Positions 8,134 through 15,983 of a stretch of 64,000 nucleotides of DNA are shown here, piece after piece. Numbering within the stretch: the first letter of the stretch is position 1; each line of letters begins with the position of its first letter. Made by a program: the position numbers and the translations under genes. The DNA lies in the NCBI RefSeq assembly GCF_021261325.1, contig NZ_JAJSBI010000018.1:62001-126000 (forward strand), written 5' to 3'. This DNA comes from Streptomyces guryensis (GTDB lineage: Bacteria > Actinomycetota > Actinomycetes > Streptomycetales > Streptomycetaceae). The notes beneath the pieces are model-generated. The model was not told the origin of the DNA and did not search any database. It saw only the letters and a program-made list of their open reading frames with translations.

Positions 8134-8778
8134 ATGCGTGTCGTGATCGCCGAGGACGCCGCCGTACTGCGGGAGTTGCTGGCCCAGATGCTCACCGAGC
8201 GCGGCCACGAGGTGTGCGCAGCCGTCGGTGAAGCCGAGGGGCTGCGGGCGGCCGTCGCCGAGCACCGGCCGCACGTCGCTGTCGTCGACATCCGTATGCC
8301 GCCCACCCACACGGACGAGGGCCTGCGCGCCGCCATCGACGTCCGGCGCGAGTATCCCGGGACCGGGGTGCTGCTGTTCTCCCAGTACATCGAGACGAAC
8401 TACGCCACGAGGCTGCTGGCCGAGGGCTCGGTCGGCGTCGGCTACCTGCTCAAGGACCGGGTCGCGAACGTGGCCGAGTTCACCGACGCCCTGACCCGGG
8501 TGGCGGCCGGCGGGACGGCCCTCGACCCCGAGGTCGTCACCCAGCTCGCCGGTGCCGGCCGCCGGGGCGAGGACCTCGAAACACTGACGGCACGCGAGCG
8601 CGAGGTGCTGGCGCTGATGGCGCAGGGCAGGTCGAACGCCGCGATCGCGCAGACCCTGGCGGTGTCGGCCGGCACAGTCGAGAAACACGTGGCCGCCGTC
8701 TTCGGCAAGCTGGGCCTTGCGGCCTCTCAGGACGCCAACCGGCGGGTGCTGGCAGTGCTGCGCTACCTGGGCCCGTGA
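8134..8778 (+). CDS. NarL/LuxR-type response regulator
   Basis: A 214-residue two-domain regulator. In the N-terminal receiver the acidic pocket is Glu7/Asp8 (IAEDAA), the phosphorylation site is Asp52 in VAVVDIRMPP and the conserved lysine is in LLKDRV. The C-terminal LuxR helix-turn-helix reads LTAREREVLALMAQGRSNAA and TVEKHVAAVF. It is paired with the kinase directly upstream. No target site for it could be identified in the window. Confidence 0.9.
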   Translation: MRVVIAEDAAVLRELLAQMLTERGHEVCAAVGEAEGLRAAVAEHRPHVAVVDIRMPPTHTDEGLRAAIDVRREYPGTGVLLFSQYIETNYATRLLAEGSVGVGYLLKDRVANVAEFTDALTRVAAGGTALDPEVVTQLAGAGRRGEDLETLTAREREVLALMAQGRSNAAIAQTLAVSAGTVEKHVAAVFGKLGLAASQDANRRVLAVLRYLGP

Positions 8779-8913
8779 GCGGCTGACGTCTGGAGAGGGC
8801 TGCTGACCAGCGGAAACGACGAACCCCTCCTAGACTTGCAGCGGGAGCGCGTCCTGAGGAGGTGCGTCCCGGTGTGCCCCGGTGCGTCCGACGCGGGAAG
8901 GCGGTGACGCTCC

Positions 8914-9660
8914 ATGCCGTACGTCGCGGTGAGTGCGCTGAGCCATCCCGGGCTGCTGCGCGAGCGGAACGAGGACAGCCTCGTCGTCGGACCGTGGACG
9001 CTGTGCGCCACCGTGACCGAGAGCCCGCAGACCTTGGTCTTCCCCCTCGGGACGCCCCTGGTCGTCGCCGTCGCCGACGGGCTCGGCGGGCACCCCGGCG
9101 GCGACGTGGCCAGCGCCCTCGTCGCCCGGCGGATCGCGTCGATCGGTCCTGTCCTGGACGACGAGGACGCCGTCCGCGCCGTCCTGAACGCCTGCAACCG
9201 TGCCGTGTACCAGGCCGCGGGGGAGGACAGCGAGCTCACCGCGATGGGGACGACGGTGGCCGGCATCGTCGTACGACCCGGCTCGCTGCTGGTGTTCAAC
9301 GTGGGCGACAGCCGCGTCCTCGCCGCCTCCCGTGACGGCCTGCGCCAGGTGAGCGTGGACGACAGCCCACCGCTCGAACCCTGGCAGCGCACCACGTCCC
9401 TGGTCACCCAGTGCCTGGGCGGCAGCCCCGGCTACCGGGCCGTCCACCCCCATGTGACGGCAGCGCCCCTCTCACCCGGCGACCGCTACCTCGTCTGCAC
9501 GGACGGCCTGACCGACCCGCTGCCGACCGACGTGCTCGAGGAGCTGATGAGAGAGCACGACGACGGCCGGGCCGCTTTCGAACTGTGGAAGGCCGCGATC
9601 GCGGCGGGCGGGCCCGACAACATCACGCTGGCGGTCGTACGGGTCGCGGACGACCGATGA
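8914..9660 (+). CDS. PP2C (PPM) family Ser/Thr protein phosphatase
   Basis: A 248-residue soluble PPM-fold phosphatase that removes phosphate from Ser/Thr using two metal ions. All metal-site motifs are present in order: RNEDSLVV, VADGLGGHPGGD, MGTTVAG, FNVGDSRVLAA, CTDGLTDPL and GGPDNITLAVV. There is no membrane anchor, unlike PstP-type phosphatases, and no kinase gene is adjacent. It may act on Hanks-type kinase targets or on FHA or anti-sigma partners, which cannot be resolved here. The ATG at 8914 has GGAAGG about 11 nt upstream. The following small gene starts 15 bp after its stop and may be co-transcribed. Confidence 0.88.
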   Translation: MPYVAVSALSHPGLLRERNEDSLVVGPWTLCATVTESPQTLVFPLGTPLVVAVADGLGGHPGGDVASALVARRIASIGPVLDDEDAVRAVLNACNRAVYQAAGEDSELTAMGTTVAGIVVRPGSLLVFNVGDSRVLAASRDGLRQVSVDDSPPLEPWQRTTSLVTQCLGGSPGYRAVHPHVTAAPLSPGDRYLVCTDGLTDPLPTDVLEELMREHDDGRAAFELWKAAIAAGGPDNITLAVVRVADDR

Positions 9661-9675
9661 TCCCGATGGTGGAGC

Positions 9676-9921
9676 GTGATCTTCAGGGCCGAATCGCTGC
9701 CGGGCGCTGTACGGCCATGGCATGAGGTCGCGGTGCCACAAGGTACCTGGCTCACCGCTGAGGTGGGCCGGGTCGGTCGGCCGACCGGGACGAACCCGGC
9801 CTTGGCCGGCACCCTCTGGGACGCGGTGTTCCGGCGGGCGGCGGTCGTCCGCAGCGCGCGCGGCCCGAACCTGGCTCTCGCCACGGACCAGGGCGTCGCC
9901 GTGGTCCGGGCCCACCTTTGA
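9676..9921 (+). CDS. Small hypothetical protein
   Basis: An 81-residue GTG-start reading frame with strong third-position G/C preference that begins 15 bp after the PP2C gene. I recognise no domain. The protein is basic, has no signal peptide and no membrane segment, and ends GVAVVRAHL. Close spacing suggests it is the last gene of the phosphatase transcription unit, but it could also be the remnant of a longer gene. No clear ribosome site precedes it. Confidence 0.4.
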   Translation: MIFRAESLPGAVRPWHEVAVPQGTWLTAEVGRVGRPTGTNPALAGTLWDAVFRRAAVVRSARGPNLALATDQGVAVVRAHL

Positions 9922-10097
9922 CGCGCCGACCCGGCAGAACACTCAAGAGTGTTCCCCTGCGGCACCGTCCGGCCTCACCCGATCCGCTCGCGAGGCGGCC
10001 AACGGGGTGTTCCCCTGCAGTGTCGGGCGGACGGCGGCGGAGCGTTCAGCCATGCTGGGACAGGGCAGCACCCCTTTCTTGCGGCAAGGAGCACCGA

Positions 10098-10313
10098 ATG
10101 CGCACGGACCCGGTCGGACGATTCCTGGCAGCCCTGGACCCGGAGCAGCGCGAGGCTGTCGGCGCCAAGCCGCGCCAGGAGCAAGAACGCCTCGCGGCGG
10201 CCTGGGAACGGGAACTGGAAGCGGATGACGAGCTCGACACCCTCGACGAACTGTCACCGCCGGCGGCAGAGGCCGAGGCGGCCCGCCGCGTCCTGCAGCG
10301 CGGAACTGACTAG
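10098..10313 (+). CDS. Small acidic hypothetical protein
   Basis: A 71-residue hydrophilic, mostly helical protein rich in Glu, Arg and Ala (PEQREAVGAKPRQEQERLAA, then an acidic DELDTLDEL stretch). AAGGAG at 10086-10091 lies 6 nt before ATG 10098, a good initiation site, so the upstream open frame is ignored. It has no known domain. The charge pattern resembles small coiled-coil accessory proteins, but I do not assign a role. Confidence 0.6.
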   Translation: MRTDPVGRFLAALDPEQREAVGAKPRQEQERLAAAWERELEADDELDTLDELSPPAAEAEAARRVLQRGTD

Positions 10314-10331
10314 CAGCCACCGAAGGGAGAC

Positions 10332-10766
10332 TCAGTCGAGGCAGAACTCGTTGCCCTCGACGTCCTGCATCACGATGCACGACTCATTGACGCCATCGGC
10401 GGGCAGCAGGCGCTCGCGCACCGCCCCGAGCGCGACCAGTCGTGCGCACTCGGCTTCCAGCGTGGCGAGGCGCTCCTCACCCACGAGCCCGGTGGCCACC
10501 CGCACGCAGAGATGCACCCGGTTCTTGACGACCTTGCCTTCGGGAACGCGCTGGAAGTACATGCGCGGGCCCACGCCTGCGGGATCCATGCAGGCGAACG
10601 ATGAACCCTGACGCTCAGGCGGCAGCGAGCGGTTGAAATCGTCCCAAGTGGCAAAGCCCTCCGGTGGCGGCGGTACGACGTACCCCAACACCTCGCACCA
10701 GAAGCGAGCGACGCGCTCAGGTTCCGCGCAGTCGAAGGTGACTTGGAACTCCTTGACCGATGACAT
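10332..10766 (-). CDS. VOC-family (glyoxalase-like) protein
   Basis: A 144-residue single-domain VOC protein of the glyoxalase-6 type common in streptomycetes. The first beta-alpha-beta-beta-beta unit begins EFQVTFDCAEPERVARFWCE; the second ends with CIVMQDVEGNEFCLD, where Glu of GNEFC is the usual metal-ligand position. Related proteins include glyoxalases, fosfomycin and bleomycin resistance proteins and many of unknown substrate. It is convergent with the small acidic gene at its 3' end. It has no operon partners, since the Nudix remnant upstream is broken. Confidence 0.75.
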   Translation of the reverse strand: MSSVKEFQVTFDCAEPERVARFWCEVLGYVVPPPPEGFATWDDFNRSLPPERQGSSFACMDPAGVGPRMYFQRVPEGKVVKNRVHLCVRVATGLVGEERLATLEAECARLVALGAVRERLLPADGVNESCIVMQDVEGNEFCLD

Positions 10767-10796
10767 CGGCGCACCGTAGCACGGGGGCTCCGGTGC

Positions 10797-11211
10797 TCAA
10801 TTCCCGGTGCGGATCGGCTTGTTGCCGGGCGGTTCGCTCCTGCGGCGGTACCAGGCGGTGATGGCCTGCTTGTAGCCGTCCGGCAGGTTCAGTCCCGGCA
10901 CCTCGCCGACGGGGAACACGCCGAGCTGCTTGTGTTCGTGACTGAGCGTCGGCGGCCGGTCGGGGGTCAGTACGGTGCAGCCGTACGGCACGATCAGGAC
11001 CCGGCGTTCCGGGACCGGCCGGTAGACCCATGCCCCGCCGTCGACCAGCGGGCCGGCCTTCACCTTCCAGCCGGTCTCCTCCTGGATCTCGCGCTCCAGC
11101 GCCGCCTCAGGGCTGGCGTCGGGGCCTTCGGAACGTAGCAGGCACAGCAGGCACAGCAGGCACAGCAGGCACCGCTCGGCCGAAGAAGCACTGCCGGTCC
11201 GTCCCTGACGT
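10797..11211 (-). pseudogene. Nudix hydrolase lacking its N-terminus
   Basis: The minus strand reads SPEAALEREIQEETGWKVKA, the Nudix box core (RE-x2-EE-x-GW), followed by a normal second half ending WYRRRSEPPGNKPIRTGN. The residues that should precede the box (strand 1 and the WELPGG-type segment) are missing. Instead the frame runs into a Leu/Cys-rich stretch encoded by four copies of a 9-bp repeat, then a stop at about 11209. No convincing start codon serves the open part; the ATG at 11063 would begin after the catalytic box. Likely inactive. Confidence 0.65.
11138..11174. repeat. Tandem 9-bp repeat (GCAGGCACA, about four copies)
   Basis: About four head-to-tail copies of GCAGGCACA lie at the 5' break of the Nudix remnant. 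On the minus strand they encode repeated Leu-Leu-Cys. Slippage at such a repeat could have contributed to loss of the Nudix N-terminus. Confidence 0.85.
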
Positions 11212-11220
11212 CAGAGAGCG

Positions 11221-11982
11221 TCAGGAGTTGCCAGTGGCGCCGACAATGGCGGAGAAGATCCGGTCCTGCGGCGAGGTCGGCACATGGAAGAAGCCGTTGT
11301 TGCAGCCGAGCCGCAGCACCGCCGCCTCGTCCGCGACCGCCTTGACGTCTCCCAGGTTGTGACTGATGAGGAGCACTCCGATGCCCTGCTCCCGGAGCTC
11401 CTCGACGAGGTCGAGGACGTGGCCGGCCTGTGCGATGCCGAGCGCCGCGGTGGGCTCGTCCAGGAGGACGGCCTTCGGGTGGCCGAGGAGGGCGCGGGAG
11501 ATCGCGACGGACTGCCGCTGGCCCGCGGACAGTGAGGCGACCGGAGCACGCACATCGGGGACGCGGATGCCCAGTGTGTCGAGCTGCCCGCGTGCCTCCC
11601 TGCGCATTCCGCCGTCGTCCATCGCCCGGAACAGGCGGCCCCGGGCTCCGGGGCTCCGTCGCTCCCGGCCCAGGAAGAGGTTCGCGGCGACATCGAGGTC
11701 GTCGCACAGCGCCAGGTCCTGGTACACGGTCGCGATGCCCAGGCGCTGGGCGATCCGGGGGGTCCGGATCTGGACTGCCCGCCCCTCCCATTCGATGACG
11801 CCCTTGTCGGGCGGGTCCACACCCGAGATGACCTTGATGAGGGTGGACTTGCCGGCACCGTTGTCACCCAGCAGGGCGACGACCTGGCCCTTGTGGACCT
11901 CCAGGTCGACGTCCTTGAGGGCTTGGACGGCGCCGAACCGCTTGGAGACGCCGCGCAGCGCGAGCAGTGGGGGTTCCGTCAC
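11221..11982 (-). CDS. Sugar ABC transporter ATP-binding protein (single-domain CUT2/FrcA-like)
   Basis: A 253-residue ATPase that would power the monosaccharide permease encoded nearby. The Walker A is GDNGAGKST (about residues 39-47). A CUT2-like segment IAQRLGIATVYQDLALCDDLDVAANLFLG follows. The signature is LSAGQRQSVAISRAL, with Ala in place of the usual Gly. The Walker B is AVLLDEPTAAL and the switch His is in LLISHNLGDV. Many CUT2 transporters use a 500-residue double ATPase; this one has a single domain, as in fructose FrcA-type systems. It is divergent from the binding protein and permease genes, so expression is probably coordinated through the 271-bp intergenic region. Confidence 0.85.
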   Translation of the reverse strand: MTEPPLLALRGVSKRFGAVQALKDVDLEVHKGQVVALLGDNGAGKSTLIKVISGVDPPDKGVIEWEGRAVQIRTPRIAQRLGIATVYQDLALCDDLDVAANLFLGRERRSPGARGRLFRAMDDGGMRREARGQLDTLGIRVPDVRAPVASLSAGQRQSVAISRALLGHPKAVLLDEPTAALGIAQAGHVLDLVEELREQGIGVLLISHNLGDVKAVADEAAVLRLGCNNGFFHVPTSPQDRIFSAIVGATGNS

Positions 11983-12253
11983 GCGAACCTCACCTTCTCC
12001 GCGCGACCGCGGTGAGGCCGCACGGCCTCCGTGTTCCGATCACCATCTTTCGTCGCCCTCGGGACGTATGCAATGCAGAACGCAGGGCGTCTCCGCTGGG
12101 CCGGATGGGGAACCGGCACCGAGCGGAAACCGGACGAGGCGGATGAAGGGCAGACTGAAACGACACCGTGCGACATGTATGAACAAACTGGACACGTGGG
12201 GTAGATCGCAGAGACTTCCACGAGTCGGACCCGGCCGGAGGAGGGTGTCACCG

Positions 12254-13294
12254 ATGGCACACCACTACACCGTCCGCGGGTGCCGTCGGCCACCGCCTTC
12301 CGCACAGGGGGCGACGCTCCTCCTGGTGGGAGCATTGCTGCTCGGCGCCGCCGCCTGCGGCGGGAGCCACGACTCCACGGATGGCGGCGGGACGCGGCAG
12401 GTCACGATCGGTCTGGTGACCAAGACCGAGACCAATCCGTTCTTCGTGGCCCTGCGTGAGGCCGCCCAGAAAGCGGCGAAGAAGAACGGCGCCGGGCTCA
12501 TCGCCCTGTCCGGCAAGTTCGACGGCGACAACGAGGGCCAGGTCAACGCCATGGAGAGCCTCATCGCCCGCCATGTGCGCGGAATCCTGATCACACCGTC
12601 GAACACGACGGGGATCCTGGGCGCGATAGCGGAGGCCCGCAGGCAGGGCATCCTGGTGATCGCGCTGGACACCGCGACGGCCCCGGAGAACGCGGCGGCG
12701 GCCACGTACGCCACCGACAACCTCAAGGCCGGACGCCTCCAGGGTGCCTATGTCAGGGCTGTGCTCGGCCGTCGGGCCCCGAAGCTGTTCATGCTCGACG
12801 GCACGGAGGGTTCCACGGTCAGCCAACAGCGCCACGACGGCTTCCTCAGCGGCTTCGGGATCAAGGACGACTCACCGGCGATCCGCGGGCGGGCGATCAC
12901 CAACGGCGACCGCAATCGCGGACAGGCCGCGATGGAGAACCTGCTGCAGCGCACGAGCGACGTGAACTCGGTCTACACCATCAACGAACCGGTGGCCGAC
13001 GGCGCCTACACGGCCCTCGCGGCACGCGGACTCAGCCGGCAGGTGACCGTCGGCTCCATCGACGGCGGATGCGAGGGCGTGCGCGACGTCAGAGCCGGCA
13101 AGTACGCGGCCACCGTCATGCAGTTCCCGGTCAGGATGGCCGACCTGGGCGTGGCCGCCGTCACCGACTTCGCCAGGCACGGCAGGAAGCCCTCCGGCTT
13201 CACGGACACAGGCACACAGCTCATCACCGACAAGCCGGTGCCGGGGCTGGCGTCCCGGAACACGGACTGGGGGCTCCAGCACTGCTGGGGGTGA
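12254..13294 (+). CDS. Sugar ABC transporter substrate-binding lipoprotein
   Basis: A 346-residue type 1 periplasmic-binding-protein fold (RbsB/FrcB-like). It carries a lipoprotein-like signal: basic start, hydrophobic run LLLVGALLLGAAAC and a lipidation cysteine, followed by a Ser/Asp/Gly linker. The mature part starts RQVTIGLVTKTETNPFFVALREAA and contains the ribose-binding-protein-like blocks GKFDGDNEGQVNAMESLIA, GILITPSN and ATYATDNLKAG. ATG 12254 has GGAGGAGG about 9 nt upstream; GTG 12245 is too close to it. The permease gene follows after 40 bp. The ligand is probably a monosaccharide, exact sugar unknown. Confidence 0.88.
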   Translation: MAHHYTVRGCRRPPPSAQGATLLLVGALLLGAAACGGSHDSTDGGGTRQVTIGLVTKTETNPFFVALREAAQKAAKKNGAGLIALSGKFDGDNEGQVNAMESLIARHVRGILITPSNTTGILGAIAEARRQGILVIALDTATAPENAAAATYATDNLKAGRLQGAYVRAVLGRRAPKLFMLDGTEGSTVSQQRHDGFLSGFGIKDDSPAIRGRAITNGDRNRGQAAMENLLQRTSDVNSVYTINEPVADGAYTALAARGLSRQVTVGSIDGGCEGVRDVRAGKYAATVMQFPVRMADLGVAAVTDFARHGRKPSGFTDTGTQLITDKPVPGLASRNTDWGLQHCWG

Positions 13295-13334
13295 CCTCCG
13301 GGCGCCGAGCGGGCGAAGGGATCAGCAACGGATC

Positions 13335-14348
13335 ATGAGATCTCCCGTCACCACCCGTCCTGCCGCTGACGGCGAGCCGGGCACCGCACTGCGGGACGCG
13401 CTGCGCTACGCCCTGCGCACCCCCACCGTCGGACCCCTCGCGGCCCTCGCCATCGCCGTACTGGTCTTCTCGCTCACGACGGACACGTTCCTGACGCCGG
13501 AGAACCTCGCCCTGGTGCTGCAGCAGTCCATCGTGACCGGCACGCTGGCACTGGGCCAGACCCTGATCATCCTCACCGCGGGCATCGACCTGGCGAACGG
13601 GGCCATCGCGGTTCTCGGCACGCTCGTCATGGCCAAGCTCGTCTTCGACGGGCACAGCCCCGCGGCGGCGCTGCTGCTCGGCCTGGTCACGGCGACCACG
13701 CTCGGGCTGGTCAACGGGCTGCTCGTGGCGCGTCTGGGCCTCCCTCCGTTCATCGTGACGCTGGGTGCGCTGACCGTCATCTACGCCGTGGGCAGGCTCT
13801 ACTCCGACTCCCGCAGCTATCCGGTCACCAGCGAGCTGCTCGTGTTCTGGGGCAATGGCGTCCACCTCGGCAGGGTCCTCGTCACCTGGGGGACGTTCCT
13901 GCTCGTGGGCCTGTACGCGTACTTCTGGTACGGACTCGCCAAGACGGCCTGGGGCCGGCACATCTACGCCGTGGGCAACGCGCCCGAGTCCGCCCGCCTG
14001 ACCGGCATCAACGTGCAGCGCACGGTCCTGTCGGTGTACGTCACCGCCGGTCTCCTCTACGGCATCGCCGCCTGGCAGGCGCTCGGCCGTATCCCCAACG
14101 CGGACCCCAACGCCTACCAGACGGCGAATCTGGAGAGCATCACGGCCGTCGTCATCGGCGGGACCAGCCTCTTCGGCGGCCGGGGAAGCGTCGCCGGAAC
14201 GCTCATCGGAACGCTGATCGTCACCGTGCTCCGCTCAGGCCTCACCCAGGCGGGCATCGACACCCTCTATCAGGATGTCGCCACCGGGACCCTCGTCGTG
14301 GTGACGGTCGCGGTCGACAGGGTCCTGCGCAGGGGCGTCGCACGCTGA
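13335..14348 (+). CDS. Sugar ABC transporter permease (RbsC/FrcC-like)
   Basis: A 337-residue CUT2 permease with eight to ten hydrophobic helices. Typical family stretches include TGTLALGQTLIILTAGIDLANGA, GLPPFIVTLGALTVIYAVGR, WGRHIYAVGNAPESARLTGI and TAVVIGGTSLFGGRGSVAGT. The last two are the ATPase-contacting loop and a conserved glycine-rich helix. It lies 40 bp after the binding-protein gene in the same operon and is convergent with the M56 peptidase gene. Its cognate ATPase is on the opposite strand at 11221-11982. Confidence 0.9.
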   Translation: MRSPVTTRPAADGEPGTALRDALRYALRTPTVGPLAALAIAVLVFSLTTDTFLTPENLALVLQQSIVTGTLALGQTLIILTAGIDLANGAIAVLGTLVMAKLVFDGHSPAAALLLGLVTATTLGLVNGLLVARLGLPPFIVTLGALTVIYAVGRLYSDSRSYPVTSELLVFWGNGVHLGRVLVTWGTFLLVGLYAYFWYGLAKTAWGRHIYAVGNAPESARLTGINVQRTVLSVYVTAGLLYGIAAWQALGRIPNADPNAYQTANLESITAVVIGGTSLFGGRGSVAGTLIGTLIVTVLRSGLTQAGIDTLYQDVATGTLVVVTVAVDRVLRRGVAR

Positions 14349-14371
14349 CACCGACCCCGCCGGACGAGCAA

Positions 14372-15379
14372 TCAGTGCCGGCGTTCACCGCGCGGGCAGC
14401 ACCGCTCATGCCCGTGCCCAGGCTGCCGCACCGGCTCGCCGGGCACCCCCGCCGCCTTCAGCTCCGTCGCGCACGCCGCCCGCTGCGCGCTCTCGATCAT
14501 GTCCTCGCTGTCGGACGCGGCGTTGGCCAGGCTCGTGCAGCACACGGCCAGCAGCAACGCACCCCCGACGAACGGCAGCGCCCGCCGCGGCGGAGGCGGC
14601 GCGAGCAGCGCGCGTACCCGCTGCGGTACGGCGCCCCCGGACGCGGCCAGCATGCCCGCGCGGGGCGGGTGCGCCGCCGAGGCAAGGGCCGCGCGGCCGA
14701 CCGAACGGGCGACGATCCGCCGGTCGCCGACCTGTGCGGCGGCCTCCTCGTCGGCCCAGCGCTCCAGGATGTAACCGCCCGTGTCGGCCAGCGGGCGCAG
14801 CAGTGGACTGACGGCCGCGGTGAGCCGCCAGAGCGTCTGGAAGAGGTGGTGTCTGCCGCGCAGGTGCGCCCGCTCGTGGGCCAGCAGCGCCTCGCGTTCG
14901 CTGTCGCCGAGGCAGCGCAGCATGCCCCGGGAGACCACGATCCGCCCGGGCGTGCCGGGCAGGGCGAAGGCGGCCGGTGACGGGTCGTCCAGGACGGCCA
15001 GTTCGGTGTCGCCCGACAGCCGCCGGCACTCCCGGCGGGCCCAGCTCAGATGCCGCGCCTGGCGTACGGCGGCCACCCCGAGCCCGACGCAGGAAGCGGC
15101 CAGGGCGAGGGCCGCGGCAGTCGCCACGGTGAGGTACACCGGATCGTCGGCGCTCAGTGCCGACACCGACCAGCGGCCCTCCGCGGCGACCTCGGGGATC
15201 CGGGCGAACCCGGCGAACGCCAGCAGGGCCAGCGACCCCAGCCAGCCCAGCGCCGTCACCAGCGCGGCGCAGGCCAGTGCCCAGGCGGCAGGCCGCGGGG
15301 CCAGCCGCCGGGCCGGGCCGGGAACGAGCACCGCGAGGACGACGGTGACCACGAGGGGGATGTAGACGCTGATCCGCAC
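14372..15379 (-). CDS. M56 (BlaR1/MecR1-like) membrane metallopeptidase
   Basis: A 335-residue integral membrane zinc peptidase. It has three to four N-terminal hydrophobic helices, then a cytoplasmic domain with LLAHERAHLRGRHH (HExxH zinc motif, near residue 170) and the downstream acidic ligand region ILERWADEEAAAQVGDRR. One more helix (LPFVGGALLLAVCC) precedes a Cys/His-rich tail ending ERCCPRGERRH. It lacks the penicillin-binding sensor domain of BlaR1, as most actinobacterial versions do. The start is GTG 15377-15379, 4 bp after the blaI-like stop, so the pair is an operon. The expected role is cleavage of the BlaI-like repressor on an envelope signal. Confidence 0.85.
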   Translation of the reverse strand: MRISVYIPLVVTVVLAVLVPGPARRLAPRPAAWALACAALVTALGWLGSLALLAFAGFARIPEVAAEGRWSVSALSADDPVYLTVATAAALALAASCVGLGVAAVRQARHLSWARRECRRLSGDTELAVLDDPSPAAFALPGTPGRIVVSRGMLRCLGDSEREALLAHERAHLRGRHHLFQTLWRLTAAVSPLLRPLADTGGYILERWADEEAAAQVGDRRIVARSVGRAALASAAHPPRAGMLAASGGAVPQRVRALLAPPPPRRALPFVGGALLLAVCCTSLANAASDSEDMIESAQRAACATELKAAGVPGEPVRQPGHGHERCCPRGERRH

Positions 15380-15383
15380 CGGC

Positions 15384-15797
15384 TCACGGCTCCTTGCCGA
15401 CGGGGGCGGAGTCCTGCCCGGGGTCCTGGTCGGACAGCAGCCGGTGCAGCAACTGCTCGTCCTCCTGGGACAGTTCGGAGACGAAGCGGCTGAGTACCGC
15501 CTCGCGGTCGGAACCGTGCTCGAGGAGTGCGTGCATCTGCTCGGCGGTGTGGGAGGCCTCGTCGCGGGCGGGTGCGTAGGCGTAGCCGCGGCCTGCCCGG
15601 TGCCGGACGAGCATGCCCTTGTCGTACAGGCGCGACAGGATCGTCAGCACGGTGGTGTAGGCGAGATCGCCGGGCAGCCGGTCCCGGACCTGCCGTGCGG
15701 TCAGCGGTTCCTCGGCTCCCCACAGGGTGGCGAGCACGCCGCTCTCCAGCTCACCGCGCGCCCGCCTCCCGGATGCCTCGCCCTCCCGGTCGTGCAC
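15384..15797 (-). CDS. BlaI/MecI-family transcriptional repressor
   Basis: A 137-residue penicillinase-repressor family protein. The N-terminal winged helix includes ELESGVLATLWGAEEPLTAR, VRDRLPGDLAYTTVLTILSR and LYDKGMLVRHRAGRGYAYAP, all characteristic. The C-terminal helices form the dimer and hold the usual protease-sensitive region. It is transcribed together with the M56 peptidase. Three dyad sites of the TACA..TGTA type lie just upstream (15851-15944), between this gene and the divergent glycosyltransferase. The repressor probably controls both directions. Confidence 0.9.
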   Translation of the reverse strand: MHDREGEASGRRARGELESGVLATLWGAEEPLTARQVRDRLPGDLAYTTVLTILSRLYDKGMLVRHRAGRGYAYAPARDEASHTAEQMHALLEHGSDREAVLSRFVSELSQEDEQLLHRLLSDQDPGQDSAPVGKEP

Positions 15798-15850
15798 TGT
15801 TCACCTCACCGTCTTTCGTCGCTCGGTGGCACAGCCTATCCGTCGGTCCA

Positions 15851-15944
15851 CTACGACATGTAGGACATGGGTCGGGCCTCCCAGGACCTGCTTCCCAGGG
15901 GCACCTACTACAACTTGTACGAGATTACCTACTACATGTTGTAG
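15851..15944. promoter_or_regulatory. Three BlaI-type operators
   Basis: Three short dyads lie in the divergent spacer. They are CTACGACATGTAG at 15851-15863, the perfect palindrome TACAA-C-TTGTA at 15909-15919, and CTACA-TGT-TGTAG at 15932-15944. BlaI/MecI proteins bind TACA/TGTA dyads, so these are likely operators for the adjacent repressor. The last two are centred 24 bp apart, compatible with cooperative binding. They lie 40-75 bp upstream of the glycosyltransferase start and over 100 bp from blaI. No exact -10 box could be settled. Confidence 0.65.
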
Positions 15945-15983
15945 AGTTTCGCCGCCTCACTCCACCTGCGGAGGACCAAGCCC

